Origin: JAHEJX01 sp041605955
Lineage (GTDB): Bacteria > Actinomycetota > Acidimicrobiia > Spongiisociales > UBA5794
Length of the DNA stretch: 51,445 nucleotides
Assembly (NCBI GenBank): GCA_041605955.1
Contig: JBFIXI010000024.1
Span: 1 to 51,445, forward strand
Direction of reading: 5' to 3'
Made by a program: the position numbers and the translations under genes. A model generated the notes under the pieces. It ran no database searches. It saw nothing but the letters and a program-made list of their open reading frames with translations, and had not been told where the DNA came from. Positions 33,815 through 42,314 of this stretch are shown piece by piece; the first letter of the stretch is position 1, and every line of letters begins with the position of its first letter.

Positions 33815-34465
33815 CTACGGCAGGTGGACGGCGAAGTGAATGTCTGCACACTCACCCTCCGCAACCGGAACCGCCGGTGGGTTGAGGAAGACCTCGCATC
33901 CCCCTGCATACGACCCGGTTTGTTCCCTGACCATTCCGGGTATCGCCGGGCCATGGCTGCGCGCCACCAGATGCACCTCGGCCTCGTGGCTGTCCTTCAG
34001 CACCGGCCCGTCCCCGAAAATGATCTCAGAGACACGGTCACCCGTACCCAGCCAAGCGCGCATGAAAGCGCGACCCTGCTTTCCGCTGAGAGCGCCGTCG
34101 GCGTAGCCGGCGACGATGTCGGCGGCGGCGATGCCGGCCGTATTCAATCCCTGGGCGGGATCGCCGTTGAGAAAGATGTCATCTTCTCCGCACGGATCAG
34201 TGCAGCCGGCCGGGTTGTTGAACACGACCCACCACAGGGTCAACGCTTCACGGGGCATCAACCCGGACGTACGAAAAGTCGCGACCACACCCCACCGAGT
34301 GCGCACCAAATGTGATGCGCCGAGTCTCGTCTCCGGATCGGCGAACGCCACTACCTGGCTCGAGGACCAGCTGACGTTCTTGGCCGCGTGGCTGGGCGCC
34401 ACCGCGATGACGGTCATGAACATCGCCAAGGCTGCTACCAGCAACCCGATGGTTCGTATTCTCAT
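33815..34465 (-). CDS. Secreted protein of unknown function
   Basis: 216 residues with a clear Sec signal peptide (MRIRTIGLLVAALAMFMTV ... SHAAKN). The mature part contains EALTLWWVVFNNPAGC, a CGEDD motif, a GYADGALSG stretch and a conserved-looking VHLVARSHGPAIPGMVREQ plus GGCEVF, with four cysteines that could form two disulfides. I recognise the pattern from unannotated secreted proteins but know no function. GGGAG precedes ATG 34465. A palindrome almost identical to the TetR operator lies 52 bp upstream, suggesting shared control. Confidence 0.78.
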   Translation of the reverse strand: MRIRTIGLLVAALAMFMTVIAVAPSHAAKNVSWSSSQVVAFADPETRLGASHLVRTRWGVVATFRTSGLMPREALTLWWVVFNNPAGCTDPCGEDDIFLNGDPAQGLNTAGIAAADIVAGYADGALSGKQGRAFMRAWLGTGDRVSEIIFGDGPVLKDSHEAEVHLVARSHGPAIPGMVREQTGSYAGGCEVFLNPPAVPVAEGECADIHFAVHLP

Positions 34466-34516
34466 CTCATCTCCCATTCGTGTCGACTACTGCTCGTCTT
34501 CTGTCTGATGTTCTTG

Positions 34517-34534
34517 TTCGGTCGTTCGACCGAG
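34517..34534. promoter_or_regulatory. TetR-type operator, near-palindromic copy
   Basis: TTCGGTCGTTCGACCGAG matches the perfect palindrome at 38212 at 16 of 18 positions, with the same 4-nt gap between TTCGGTC and GACCGA arms. It lies 52 bp upstream of the secreted-protein gene and downstream of the fusion gene, so it would act on the former. Confidence 0.6.
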
Positions 34535-34586
34535 ACCGCTGGCATGTGAGAGCGGGTCTACATGGGTGGCTCCTCCCCTTGGCTCC

Positions 34587-36707
34587 CTAAAACAGATCGG
34601 ATATGAGGGCGGCGGCCCGTCGGGCCCCGTTCGTCTCGACATCCCGGTAGGCAACGTCGCCGCTTACCTCAGCGACCATGGCGGCGGCGAGTGCCTCGGG
34701 GTCGGTGGCGGCGTACTCCATGTATCGCCCCGCTCCGTATTGGTCCAGCCGATGGCGCACGTGGTAGTTCTGCTCGAAGTGGCGGCTCAAGGGGAAGTAG
34801 AGGAATGGACGCTTCGCTGCGGTCAGCTCCATCGTCGTCGTTAGCCCCCCTTGGACCACGGCCAGGTCGCACACCGAGAGATGGCGGTAGAGGCGGGGAA
34901 CGTAGCCGTGCACCTCTAGTCCGGGATGTGACGGCAGGCCGGCCGGATCGATCCGGGGACCGGCTACGGCGATCATCCGCAGCCCCGGGATTTCCTTCTT
35001 GGCAATGGGAAACGCGGCGATCGCCTTCGCCAGCAGGTCGTGGCCGACGCCCGACCCGCCCACAGTCACGACGCAGACCTTCTCGCCCTCCCCGAAGCCG
35101 AGCTCGTCCCGCAGCGCCGCCGCCTCGTCTGCGGCCGGCGGGGTGAAGCCGGTGATGTAGCCGGCAAACTCGAAATGGGCCTCGGTCCAGTCGCGTATCT
35201 TGGGAAGACCTTCGCCGAACACCTCCGGAATGACGTCGTCGGGGTTGCCGACGAATATCGCCTCGTCCCGGATGCGGGGATACCGTTCGATGTGTTCGAT
35301 CATCTCGGCGTTGTAGTCGGCTGTGAGATATGCCTCGTGCTCGCCACCGTCGGGCATGGGGAGGAAGCCGACGAAGTCGGTCATCCATGCGTGCGCCCCC
35401 CGCTTCAGCTCCGGATTCTCGTGCCAGAAATGGTCGACGTCCCAGGCTTCGTCTCCGATCACCAAGTCGTAGAGCCCCTCCTCGACGACTTCCTGGAACA
35501 CCATGAAGTTGGCCACGAGGATCTCGTCCATGCGACGCAACGCCTGGAAGCAATGCAGGTCGTGACCGGTTGATTCGTCCGCGAAATGGGCCGACTCCGA
35601 TGCGAGCCATTCGCTCGCCGGGTGGACCCGCTCCCCCTCTGCTTCCAGAACCGGCGTGACCGGATGCTGGGTCAGCCAATCGATCTCGACCTCTGGGCGG
35701 AGCCGTTTGAGCTCTTGGGCAATCGCCAGGTCCCGGCGAACGTGCCCCAGGCCAATCGGGGACGACAGATACAGCACCTTCTTGCGGCGGCTCATGCCGC
35801 GCGTCCACACGTAGCTCTCCATGCGCGCTCCAGATACTCGATCGACGAACTGCTTGATGATTTGGTTGACCTTCACGGGATCCCGGGCGAGAGCCAGGTG
35901 GCCGCCGCCCTCGATGATGTGGAGTTCTCCCCCGACGAGCTCGGCAAACTCCCGGCCCCGCTCCACTCGCTGGCAGATGTCGCGATCGCCGTGGATCACG
36001 GCAACCGGATAGTCGATGGCGGCACACAATCGGCGGAAGTCTTCCCTGTCGGGAACATCGATTCCGATCCCCTCTTCGCCCGCCACCAGCACCTCGCCGG
36101 TCGACTCCAACGCCCACTCCACGGCATCTTCGAACTGCTTGGTCGAATGGGGCTCTACCAGCTGCTGGCTGAAGAACCATTCGATCCAGCGGCGATGCTG
36201 GGTCAGGTATACATGCCGGTTATTGAGCTCCCAGCCCTGCGGATCGTCGAGCATGGAATCCCACGTCTCGTGGGTGTCGATCCAGTGCTGATGCACCGGG
36301 CCGATGAACGGCACCCCGGGCTCGATTGCCACGAAGCCCGCCACCCGATCGCGGTGTTGAGCGGCGAACTCGACGCACCACCAGTTGGCCGTGCAGTGGC
36401 CGACCAAGATCACCTCGTTGGTGGCCGTGGCGTCGAGCACGGCGAGCATGTCGGCGATGTTCTGCGCTCTGGAATGATCCTCTTTGGAGGTTGGCCGGCC
36501 CGACCCACCGTTGCCCCGGGCGTCCAACGTGACAACGCGGTAGTGCCTGGCCAAGTAGGGAACCTGGGCTTTGAAGATCTTCGAGTGGGTGATCGGCGCC
36601 GGCGGGATGAAGAAGAGGGTCGTATCGCCCTGGCCGTGCACTTCGAAGTAGAGGTCGACGCCTTGGCGGTGGATCGGGTCCGTCGTGTGGGGACTGCTCG
36701 CCCTCAT
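34587..36707 (-). CDS. Alpha/beta-hydrolase-glycosyltransferase fusion
   Basis: 706 residues. Residues 1-295 are an alpha/beta hydrolase resembling the protein encoded just upstream (shared PYLARHYRVVT, FFSQ and EPHS text); its nucleophile elbow is GHCTAN with Cys105, not Ser, while acid and base regions HGDRD and EGGGH are kept. Residues from about 309 on are an MGT/MurG-like glycosyltransferase (SSPIGLGHVRRD, VTVGGSGVG, VVQGGLTTTMEL). No stop separates the two. Internal Met296 or Met305 could also start the transferase alone. ATG 36707 overlaps the upstream stop (ATGA); an apparent extension to 37145 is a shadow. Confidence 0.87.
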   Translation of the reverse strand: MRASSPHTTDPIHRQGVDLYFEVHGQGDTTLFFIPPAPITHSKIFKAQVPYLARHYRVVTLDARGNGGSGRPTSKEDHSRAQNIADMLAVLDATATNEVILVGHCTANWWCVEFAAQHRDRVAGFVAIEPGVPFIGPVHQHWIDTHETWDSMLDDPQGWELNNRHVYLTQHRRWIEWFFSQQLVEPHSTKQFEDAVEWALESTGEVLVAGEEGIGIDVPDREDFRRLCAAIDYPVAVIHGDRDICQRVERGREFAELVGGELHIIEGGGHLALARDPVKVNQIIKQFVDRVSGARMESYVWTRGMSRRKKVLYLSSPIGLGHVRRDLAIAQELKRLRPEVEIDWLTQHPVTPVLEAEGERVHPASEWLASESAHFADESTGHDLHCFQALRRMDEILVANFMVFQEVVEEGLYDLVIGDEAWDVDHFWHENPELKRGAHAWMTDFVGFLPMPDGGEHEAYLTADYNAEMIEHIERYPRIRDEAIFVGNPDDVIPEVFGEGLPKIRDWTEAHFEFAGYITGFTPPAADEAAALRDELGFGEGEKVCVVTVGGSGVGHDLLAKAIAAFPIAKKEIPGLRMIAVAGPRIDPAGLPSHPGLEVHGYVPRLYRHLSVCDLAVVQGGLTTTMELTAAKRPFLYFPLSRHFEQNYHVRHRLDQYGAGRYMEYAATDPEALAAAMVAEVSGDVAYRDVETNGARRAAALISDLF

Positions 36708-37618
36708 GGCGCAAGGCTCTCGATGAAGTCGCGAAGCACGAGGTTGAAGCGGACAGGGTCGCGCACGTTGGGCATGTGACCCGAGCCCTCGAATGTCACG
36801 AGCTCTCCGCCGGAGAGGCGGGCGGCCTCGACACCGGCCGCGTAGGGCTGAATGCGATCTCGGGTGCCATGGACGACGACGACTGGACACTCGAGAGCAG
36901 TGAGCACCTGTGACCACAGCGCGACCGCCGCCTCGGGCGAGGCTACGGAGGCACGAGTACCGTCCCCGCCCACTGGAGGGCGCATGGCCTCCGCTTCGAG
37001 AATGCTCGCTCCGGTCTCGGCGGCCCAACCGACGGCGTCCTCGAGAGCCTTGCTCGAATGCGGCTCGGAGAAGATCTGGGAGAAGAAGAACTTCGTGAAG
37101 TCCTCGTAGTGATCGTGCCAGTACGCCAAGTTGTATTTGTCCCACCCCTGGCAGTCATCGGGATAGGGCTTGGTGAAGTTTTCGGCGATCGAGGCGCGAT
37201 CCGGGTCCGGAGCCAGCGGCAGCGCCGGTCCCACGAGCACCAGGCCGGACACCCGCTCGGGATGGAGCGTTGCCAGGCGAGTCCCGTATTGCCCGCCCAT
37301 CGACAGCCCAACCACGACCGCCTGGGCGACACCACAGGCGTCGAGAACTGCGGCGGCGTCTTCTGCATATGAGTCCGCGGCGTAGCGAGCAGGGTCGAGG
37401 CACCGGTCGGCGCGCCCATTGCCTGGTCCGTCATACGTGACAACCCGGTAGTGACGCGCCAGGTATGGAATCTGGAACTTCCAGAACCGGGAGTGGATGA
37501 TGGTCCACGTCGGCAGCAACAGGACCGTCGGCGAGCCGTCTCCATACACCTCGTATCCGAGGCGCACCCTGTCTCGATCCACGGTGCCGGCGACATCGGG
37601 GTGCCTCGCCCGCATCAT
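36704..37618 (-). CDS. Alpha/beta-hydrolase
   Basis: 304 residues with a complete-looking alpha/beta hydrolase catalytic set: elbow GLSMGG (Ser106), VVHGTRD (acid region) and EGSGHMP (His). It is a paralogue of the N-terminal half of the downstream fusion protein, so the operon carries a tandem pair, one with Ser and one with Cys at the nucleophile position. Both ends overlap neighbours by 4 bp. Esterase or thioesterase action on a lipid or polyketide ester is possible; the substrate is unknown. Confidence 0.88.
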   Translation of the reverse strand: MMRARHPDVAGTVDRDRVRLGYEVYGDGSPTVLLLPTWTIIHSRFWKFQIPYLARHYRVVTYDGPGNGRADRCLDPARYAADSYAEDAAAVLDACGVAQAVVVGLSMGGQYGTRLATLHPERVSGLVLVGPALPLAPDPDRASIAENFTKPYPDDCQGWDKYNLAYWHDHYEDFTKFFFSQIFSEPHSSKALEDAVGWAAETGASILEAEAMRPPVGGDGTRASVASPEAAVALWSQVLTALECPVVVVHGTRDRIQPYAAGVEAARLSGGELVTFEGSGHMPNVRDPVRFNLVLRDFIESLAP

Positions 37619-38202
37619 TCCCCCTCCAGCTTGCGGATCAAGGCGCTTACCTTGCGCAACGCGGCGCGGGACGGCAGATCCTTCTCGTCGAAGCCGAGCA
37701 GGATCATCGCCTCAACGCCGAGGAAGGGCATACCGACGAGGACGGCGATCTCGTGAGGGGTAAACGGCCCAAGCCCTCCCATCCGGTGGGCGGCGGCCGC
37801 CGCCGTTTCGGCCAACAAGTCAAACCAGCCCTTGAGGATCTTGCGCACCGCGGCGGCGATCTCGCCGTCCGACCACCCGGCCGCGGTCATCTCCTGCAGA
37901 ATCCGAACGTACCCCGAGGCCAAATCGTCCTCGAGAAAGTCGCAGGCCTGCTCCCACTGCTTCCACAGCGGCATATCGCTCTCATACATCTCAGACTGCC
38001 GCGCCAGCAGCTGCTGATTCTCTCGCTCCAGCAAAGCCAGCACCAGGTTGTGACGGGACCCAAAGTGGTAGTGAATCTGGCTGAGCGGCACGCCCGCCTC
38101 GTCCGCGATCTTGCGAGTGGACAGCCCCGCATAACCGGTCTCGAGCAGCGCCGCCTTGGCGGCCTTGAGGATCAGTGCCTTGGTGTCCGACTTTGTGGCC
38201 AC
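37615..38202 (-). CDS. TetR-family transcriptional regulator
   Basis: 195 residues: an N-terminal HTH (about 8-55) with STRKIADEAGVPLSQIHYHFGSR, then a helical ligand-binding domain. The start is GTG 38202 with AAGGAA upstream. A perfect 18-bp palindrome lies 9 bp before the start and overlaps the likely promoter, so autorepression is expected. It heads an operon with the hydrolase and the hydrolase-glycosyltransferase fusion, both overlapping by ATGA, so it probably senses their substrate or product. The ligand is unknown. Confidence 0.92.
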   Translation of the reverse strand: MATKSDTKALILKAAKAALLETGYAGLSTRKIADEAGVPLSQIHYHFGSRHNLVLALLERENQQLLARQSEMYESDMPLWKQWEQACDFLEDDLASGYVRILQEMTAAGWSDGEIAAAVRKILKGWFDLLAETAAAAAHRMGGLGPFTPHEIAVLVGMPFLGVEAMILLGFDEKDLPSRAALRKVSALIRKLEGE

Positions 38203-38211
38203 TCCAGTTCC

Positions 38212-38229
38212 TTCGGTCGATCGACCGAA
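38212..38229. promoter_or_regulatory. TetR operator, perfect 18-bp palindrome
   Basis: TTCGGTCGATCGACCGAA is perfectly self-complementary and sits between the tetR-like start (38202) and a TAATTC-like -10 region on the minus strand. The size and place are typical of a TetR autoregulatory operator. Confidence 0.75.
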
Positions 38230-38276
38230 TTAGACCACATGTCTCGAGGCGCGTCAAGTGGTTCCTAGATCGGCCG

Positions 38277-39614
38277 CTAGCCCTCGAAGTGCCTCTCCAG
38301 GCTGTGCCACACGCTGGGGTAGTCGTCCTGGAGTGCCGGGATCGAGCCGGCATAGGCGGTCGGGATGAGCGGATAGCGAGTCTCGAACATGAAGCTCATC
38401 GTGTCCGCCAGCTTCTCCGGCTGGAGGTCCGACTGGGTGGCCTTGAGCCAAGCGTCGTGGTCGGGTCCATGGGGGAAGTACATGTTGTGCAGGCTCATCC
38501 CGCCGGGGCTGAAGCCCTCCTCTTTGGCGTCGTACACCCCGTAGAGAATCCCCATGAACTCGCTCATGATGTTCTTGTGGTAGTACGGCGGCCGGAACGT
38601 GTGCTCCCCGACCAGCCAGCGATCGGCGAACACCGCGAAGTCGATGTTGGCCACCCCCTCGTCCGGTGATGGCGAAGTGAGCACAGTGAAGATCGACGGA
38701 TCGGGGTGGTCGAAGCTGATCGATCCCATCACGTTGTACTCGCGCAGGTCGTATTTGTACGGCGCATGGTTGCCGTGCCAGCCGACTACGTCCAGCGGCG
38801 AGTAGTCCGTCTCGACGGCGAACAGCCGACCGTCGAACTTCACCGAGAGCTCGCCGGCGGCGTCTATGTCCTCAAATGACGCCACCGGATAGAGGAAGTC
38901 GCGGGGGTTGGCCATGCCGTTGGCCCCGATCGGCCCCCGCTCCGGTAGCTCCAGATAGGTCCCGTAGTTCTCGCAGATGTAGCCACGGGCCCGCTCGTCG
39001 AGCAGCTCGACGCGGAACACCATCCCCCGCGGCATCACGGCTATCTCCGCCGGCTCGACCACCAGCACGCCACACTCGGTGACGAAGCGCAGCCGACCGG
39101 CCTGAGGCACGATCAGCATCTCACCGTCGGCGTTGTAGAAATACGTGTCGGTCATCGACTCGCTCGCCATATAGACGTGAGCCGCCATGCCGGTTTGGGT
39201 GTGGGCGTCGCCGTTGGTGGCCACGGTGCGAATGCCGGTCAAGAACGTGGTCGGCTCGTCGGGGAACGGAGGAGGGTCCCAGCGCAGCTGCCCGATGGGA
39301 GGCTGGTCCTCCCGGCACGGCGCCGTGCGGATCCAGCGATTGTCCGCCTCGGTGAAGCGCCATGCATGGCGGACCGAGGGACGGATCCGGTAGAACCAGG
39401 TACGTCGATTACGACGATTGGGAACGGTGAAAGCGGTTCCCGAGAGCTGCTCGGTATAGAGCCCGAGCGGGGGCTTCTGTGGATTGTTCTGCCCTTCCGG
39501 AAGCGCCCCCGGCAGAGCCTCGGATGCGAACTCGTTGCCAAACCCCGACATGTAGGGGGGATGGTCGATCGGCATCGGGGATGCGGACTCTCGACGCTGC
39601 TCTGTATCAGTCAT
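38277..39614 (-). CDS. hmgA: Homogentisate 1,2-dioxygenase
   Basis: 445 residues; opens the ring of homogentisate in tyrosine/phenylalanine breakdown. Family text is complete: YMSGFGNEFASEALPGALP near the start, GDAHTQTGMAAH, PPYYHKNIMSEFMG and MSLHNMYFPHGPDHDA, the last two carrying the Fe ligands. ATG 39614 follows GGAGAC; the longer open frame is not supported. Fumarylacetoacetase and maleylacetoacetate isomerase are not in the window. It is transcribed divergently from the enoyl-CoA hydratase gene. Confidence 0.95.
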   Translation of the reverse strand: MTDTEQRRESASPMPIDHPPYMSGFGNEFASEALPGALPEGQNNPQKPPLGLYTEQLSGTAFTVPNRRNRRTWFYRIRPSVRHAWRFTEADNRWIRTAPCREDQPPIGQLRWDPPPFPDEPTTFLTGIRTVATNGDAHTQTGMAAHVYMASESMTDTYFYNADGEMLIVPQAGRLRFVTECGVLVVEPAEIAVMPRGMVFRVELLDERARGYICENYGTYLELPERGPIGANGMANPRDFLYPVASFEDIDAAGELSVKFDGRLFAVETDYSPLDVVGWHGNHAPYKYDLREYNVMGSISFDHPDPSIFTVLTSPSPDEGVANIDFAVFADRWLVGEHTFRPPYYHKNIMSEFMGILYGVYDAKEEGFSPGGMSLHNMYFPHGPDHDAWLKATQSDLQPEKLADTMSFMFETRYPLIPTAYAGSIPALQDDYPSVWHSLERHFEG

Positions 39615-39796
39615 GCCGTCTCCGATCAGTGCTCGGCTCAAGTTAGCGGCCATGCCGGCCGATCGTCGTCGCGACCTGACAGCGGACGGCCGGGCGCTCA
39701 GTCGCGACGCGCCACCACTGAGCAGGGCAGTCGATGTCGTCCCTTCCACCCGGCAACAGCCGATATCGTGCCCCCACGGCTAGAGGTTGGAGGGAC

Positions 39797-40597
39797 ATGG
39801 CTTGGTTCGAGAAGTACCCGCAGCTCGATTTCGAGCGGCGGGAGCACGGGATCCTGTGGATCACCATCGATCGGCCGGAGAAGCTCAACGCCACCGACGC
39901 CGCCACCCACAATGCGCTCAGCCGGATCTGGCTCGACATCGACGCCGACCCGGAGTGTCGGGTGGCGGTGATCACCGGGGCCGGCGACGCGTTCTCCTCG
40001 GGTGGCGATCTCGACTGGATCGACACGATGATCGAGAACTACTCCGGGATGCGGGTTGCTCTCAAAGAGGCCGCGGACCTCGTCTACAACATGATGCGGT
40101 GCGAGAAGATCATCATCTCCGCCATCAACGGAATGGCGGTGGGGGCCGGCCTAGCCGTGGCGTTGATGGCCGACATCTCGATCATTGCCGACGACGCCCG
40201 CTTCACCGACGGTCACATCCGTCTCGGGGTAGCCGCCGGTGATCACGCCGCCATTGTCTGGCCGCTGCTGTGCGGGTTGGCAAAAGCGAAGTACTACCTC
40301 ATCACATCCGACTTCATCGACGGCAAAACCGCCGACCGGATCGGCTTGGTCAGCAAGTCGGTCCCCGCCCCGGAGCTGCTGGACGAGACGATGCGTGTGG
40401 CCACCAAGATCGCCACCGGACCGCAGGATGCGGCGAGATTCACCAAACGATCGCTCAACCTGTGGATGCAGCAGGCGGCCCCCGCATTCGATGCGAGCCT
40501 GGCGCTGGAGATGCTCACCTTCATGGGCCCCGATGCCGCCGAAGGAGCGGCGGCCATCCGAGAGAAGCGCCGCCCGCAATACCCGTCGGCGGGCTGA
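39797..40597 (+). CDS. Enoyl-CoA hydratase/isomerase family protein
   Basis: 266 residues of the crotonase fold: ITIDRPEKLNA, the oxyanion-hole text FSSGGDLDW and the second half NGMAVGAGLAVALMADISI, then GVAAGDHAA. One catalytic Glu is not obvious (the GDHAA position), so the reaction (hydratase, isomerase or other) is not fixed. GGAGGG lies just before ATG 39797. It is followed after 43 bp by the FAD monooxygenase gene, hinting at a shared aromatic or acyl-CoA pathway with hmgA. Confidence 0.88.
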   Translation: MAWFEKYPQLDFERREHGILWITIDRPEKLNATDAATHNALSRIWLDIDADPECRVAVITGAGDAFSSGGDLDWIDTMIENYSGMRVALKEAADLVYNMMRCEKIIISAINGMAVGAGLAVALMADISIIADDARFTDGHIRLGVAAGDHAAIVWPLLCGLAKAKYYLITSDFIDGKTADRIGLVSKSVPAPELLDETMRVATKIATGPQDAARFTKRSLNLWMQQAAPAFDASLALEMLTFMGPDAAEGAAAIREKRRPQYPSAG

Positions 40598-40626
40598 TGG
40601 GCTGGCTCGAGCCGCTGCGGTCGGGT

Positions 40627-40632
40627 TAGCTT
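40627..40632 (+). promoter_or_regulatory. Putative -10 box (TAGCTT) for the FAD monooxygenase
   Basis: It ends 8 nt before ATG 40641. Confidence 0.35.
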
Positions 40633-40640
40633 GGGAAGCG

Positions 40641-42182
40641 ATGGCGACCCGACCGATCATCATCGTGGGCGGCGGCCCGGTGGGGATGACGGAAGCGCTG
40701 CTGCTCGCCAATCTCGAAGTGCCCGCGGTCATTCTCGAGGCCACCGAGCAACGGGACCCGATCGGGTCCAAGGCGTTGTGCATGCAGCGCGACGTGCTCG
40801 ACGTGCTGGAGCGGGTCGGGTGCGGCGATCGGCTCCTCGCCGAGGGGGTCACCTGGACGATGGGCCGTACCTACTACCGCCACCACGAGCTGTTCCAGAT
40901 CACCTTCCCCGAGATCGGCGACAACCACTACCCGCCCTTCGTGAACGTGGGGCAGGACCGCACCGAGTATTGGCTCGAAGATGCCGTCGATCGATCGGAC
41001 CTGATCGAGCTGCGCTACGGCCACGCCGCCGCCGAACTGGATCAGAACGGCGATGCGGTGCAGGTGGTTGCCGAAACGGATAGGGGCACGGTGCCAGTCG
41101 AGGGTGAGTACGTGATCGGTGCCGACGGGTCCCGCAGCACGATGCGCAAGCTCATGGGCGCCGGGTTCCCCGGCAAGTCCTTCGACGACAAGTTCCTCAT
41201 CTGTGACATCAGGGCAGAGCTGGGGTTTGCCGATGAGCGCCGCTTCTTCTTCGATCCCGAGTGGAACCCCGATCGGCAGGTGCTGATCCACCCCCAAGCC
41301 GACTCGGTGTGGCGCATCGACTGGCAGGTGCCACCCGACTTCGATCTCGAAGAGGAGAAACGGTCCGGCGGCCTCGATCAGCGCATTCGCAAGATCGTGG
41401 GAACCAGCGACTACGAGATCGTGTGGTTGTCGGTATATCGGTTTCACCAGCGGATTGCCGACACGTTTCGAGTCGGGCGAGCCTTTCTCGCCGGTGACGC
41501 GGCGCATATCGTGTCGCCGTTTGGCGCCCGCGGGCTCAACTCGGGGATCCAGGACGCGGAGAACCTGGCGTGGAAACTCGCCTTTGTGCGCCACGGCTGG
41601 GCGGCTCCTGGGCTACTAGACAGCTACAACATCGAGCGGCGCGCCGCCGCCGAAGAGAACCTCGCCATCACCGGTGCCACGATGGACTTCCTGGTGCCGC
41701 CGACACCAGAGCTATGGGAGCGGCGCCGCCAAACGCTCGAGGCTGCCGTCGGCAATCCGCAGGCTCGCGAGATGGTCGACTCCGGTCAGCTGGCGCAGCC
41801 TTTCGACTATGCCGACTCCCCGCTCACGACGCCTCCGAATCTGGAAACATCAATCTCTCCCGGGATGCTCGTCCCCGATGCGCCGGTGGTGGCTGCCGCC
41901 GGCGGCAAGACCAGGCTCCGGCTGCTGATGGGGCGCTCGTTCCTGGTCATCACCACCGGTGATCCCAGCCGGCTCGATGAGGTCGGCGGACTCTCGCCGA
42001 TGCCGATCGATGTGTTCTCACTCGAGATGCTCGACGTCGCCGGAGTGCTCAGCGCCACCTTGCGGCTGCCGGCAGAGACTGCCGCCATCATCCGCCCCGA
42101 TGGGCACCTGGCCGCAGTGGTTCCGGCGGCTCCGTCTCCGGTGGCAAGTGCACTGGAGCGGGCCGTCGGCGGTGCCCCTTAG
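40641..42182 (+). CDS. FAD-dependent aromatic-ring monooxygenase
   Basis: 513 residues of the class A flavoprotein hydroxylase family (MhpA/PheA-like). GGGPVG at the N terminus binds the ADP part of FAD, GADGSRSTMRK is the DG motif, and GDAAHIVSPFGARGLNSGIQDAENLAWKL is the GD motif. The C-terminal thioredoxin-like domain typical of phenol hydroxylases is present but short. A hydroxylated aromatic acid is the likely substrate given hmgA nearby, but this is inference. An open frame running upstream to 40239 is a shadow. Confidence 0.92.
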   Translation: MATRPIIIVGGGPVGMTEALLLANLEVPAVILEATEQRDPIGSKALCMQRDVLDVLERVGCGDRLLAEGVTWTMGRTYYRHHELFQITFPEIGDNHYPPFVNVGQDRTEYWLEDAVDRSDLIELRYGHAAAELDQNGDAVQVVAETDRGTVPVEGEYVIGADGSRSTMRKLMGAGFPGKSFDDKFLICDIRAELGFADERRFFFDPEWNPDRQVLIHPQADSVWRIDWQVPPDFDLEEEKRSGGLDQRIRKIVGTSDYEIVWLSVYRFHQRIADTFRVGRAFLAGDAAHIVSPFGARGLNSGIQDAENLAWKLAFVRHGWAAPGLLDSYNIERRAAAEENLAITGATMDFLVPPTPELWERRRQTLEAAVGNPQAREMVDSGQLAQPFDYADSPLTTPPNLETSISPGMLVPDAPVVAAAGGKTRLRLLMGRSFLVITTGDPSRLDEVGGLSPMPIDVFSLEMLDVAGVLSATLRLPAETAAIIRPDGHLAAVVPAAPSPVASALERAVGGAP

Positions 42183-42299
42183 CTCCTGTTCGCCCATCCA
42201 CACCGGCTCGTCAGCGGGCCCATAGCTCACGACCGCTGCGGGCAGCCGCCGTGCCCCGCGACGCCGCCCCTCCCAGGTCCCGGCTGCCGCCGGCGCCGG

Positions 42300-42305
42300 T
42301 AGCCT
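42300..42305 (+). promoter_or_regulatory. Putative -10 box (TAGCCT) for the MFS gene
   Basis: It ends 9 nt before ATG 42315 and no Shine-Dalgarno sequence follows. Confidence 0.35.
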
Positions 42306-42314
42306 CGCGCCCAG

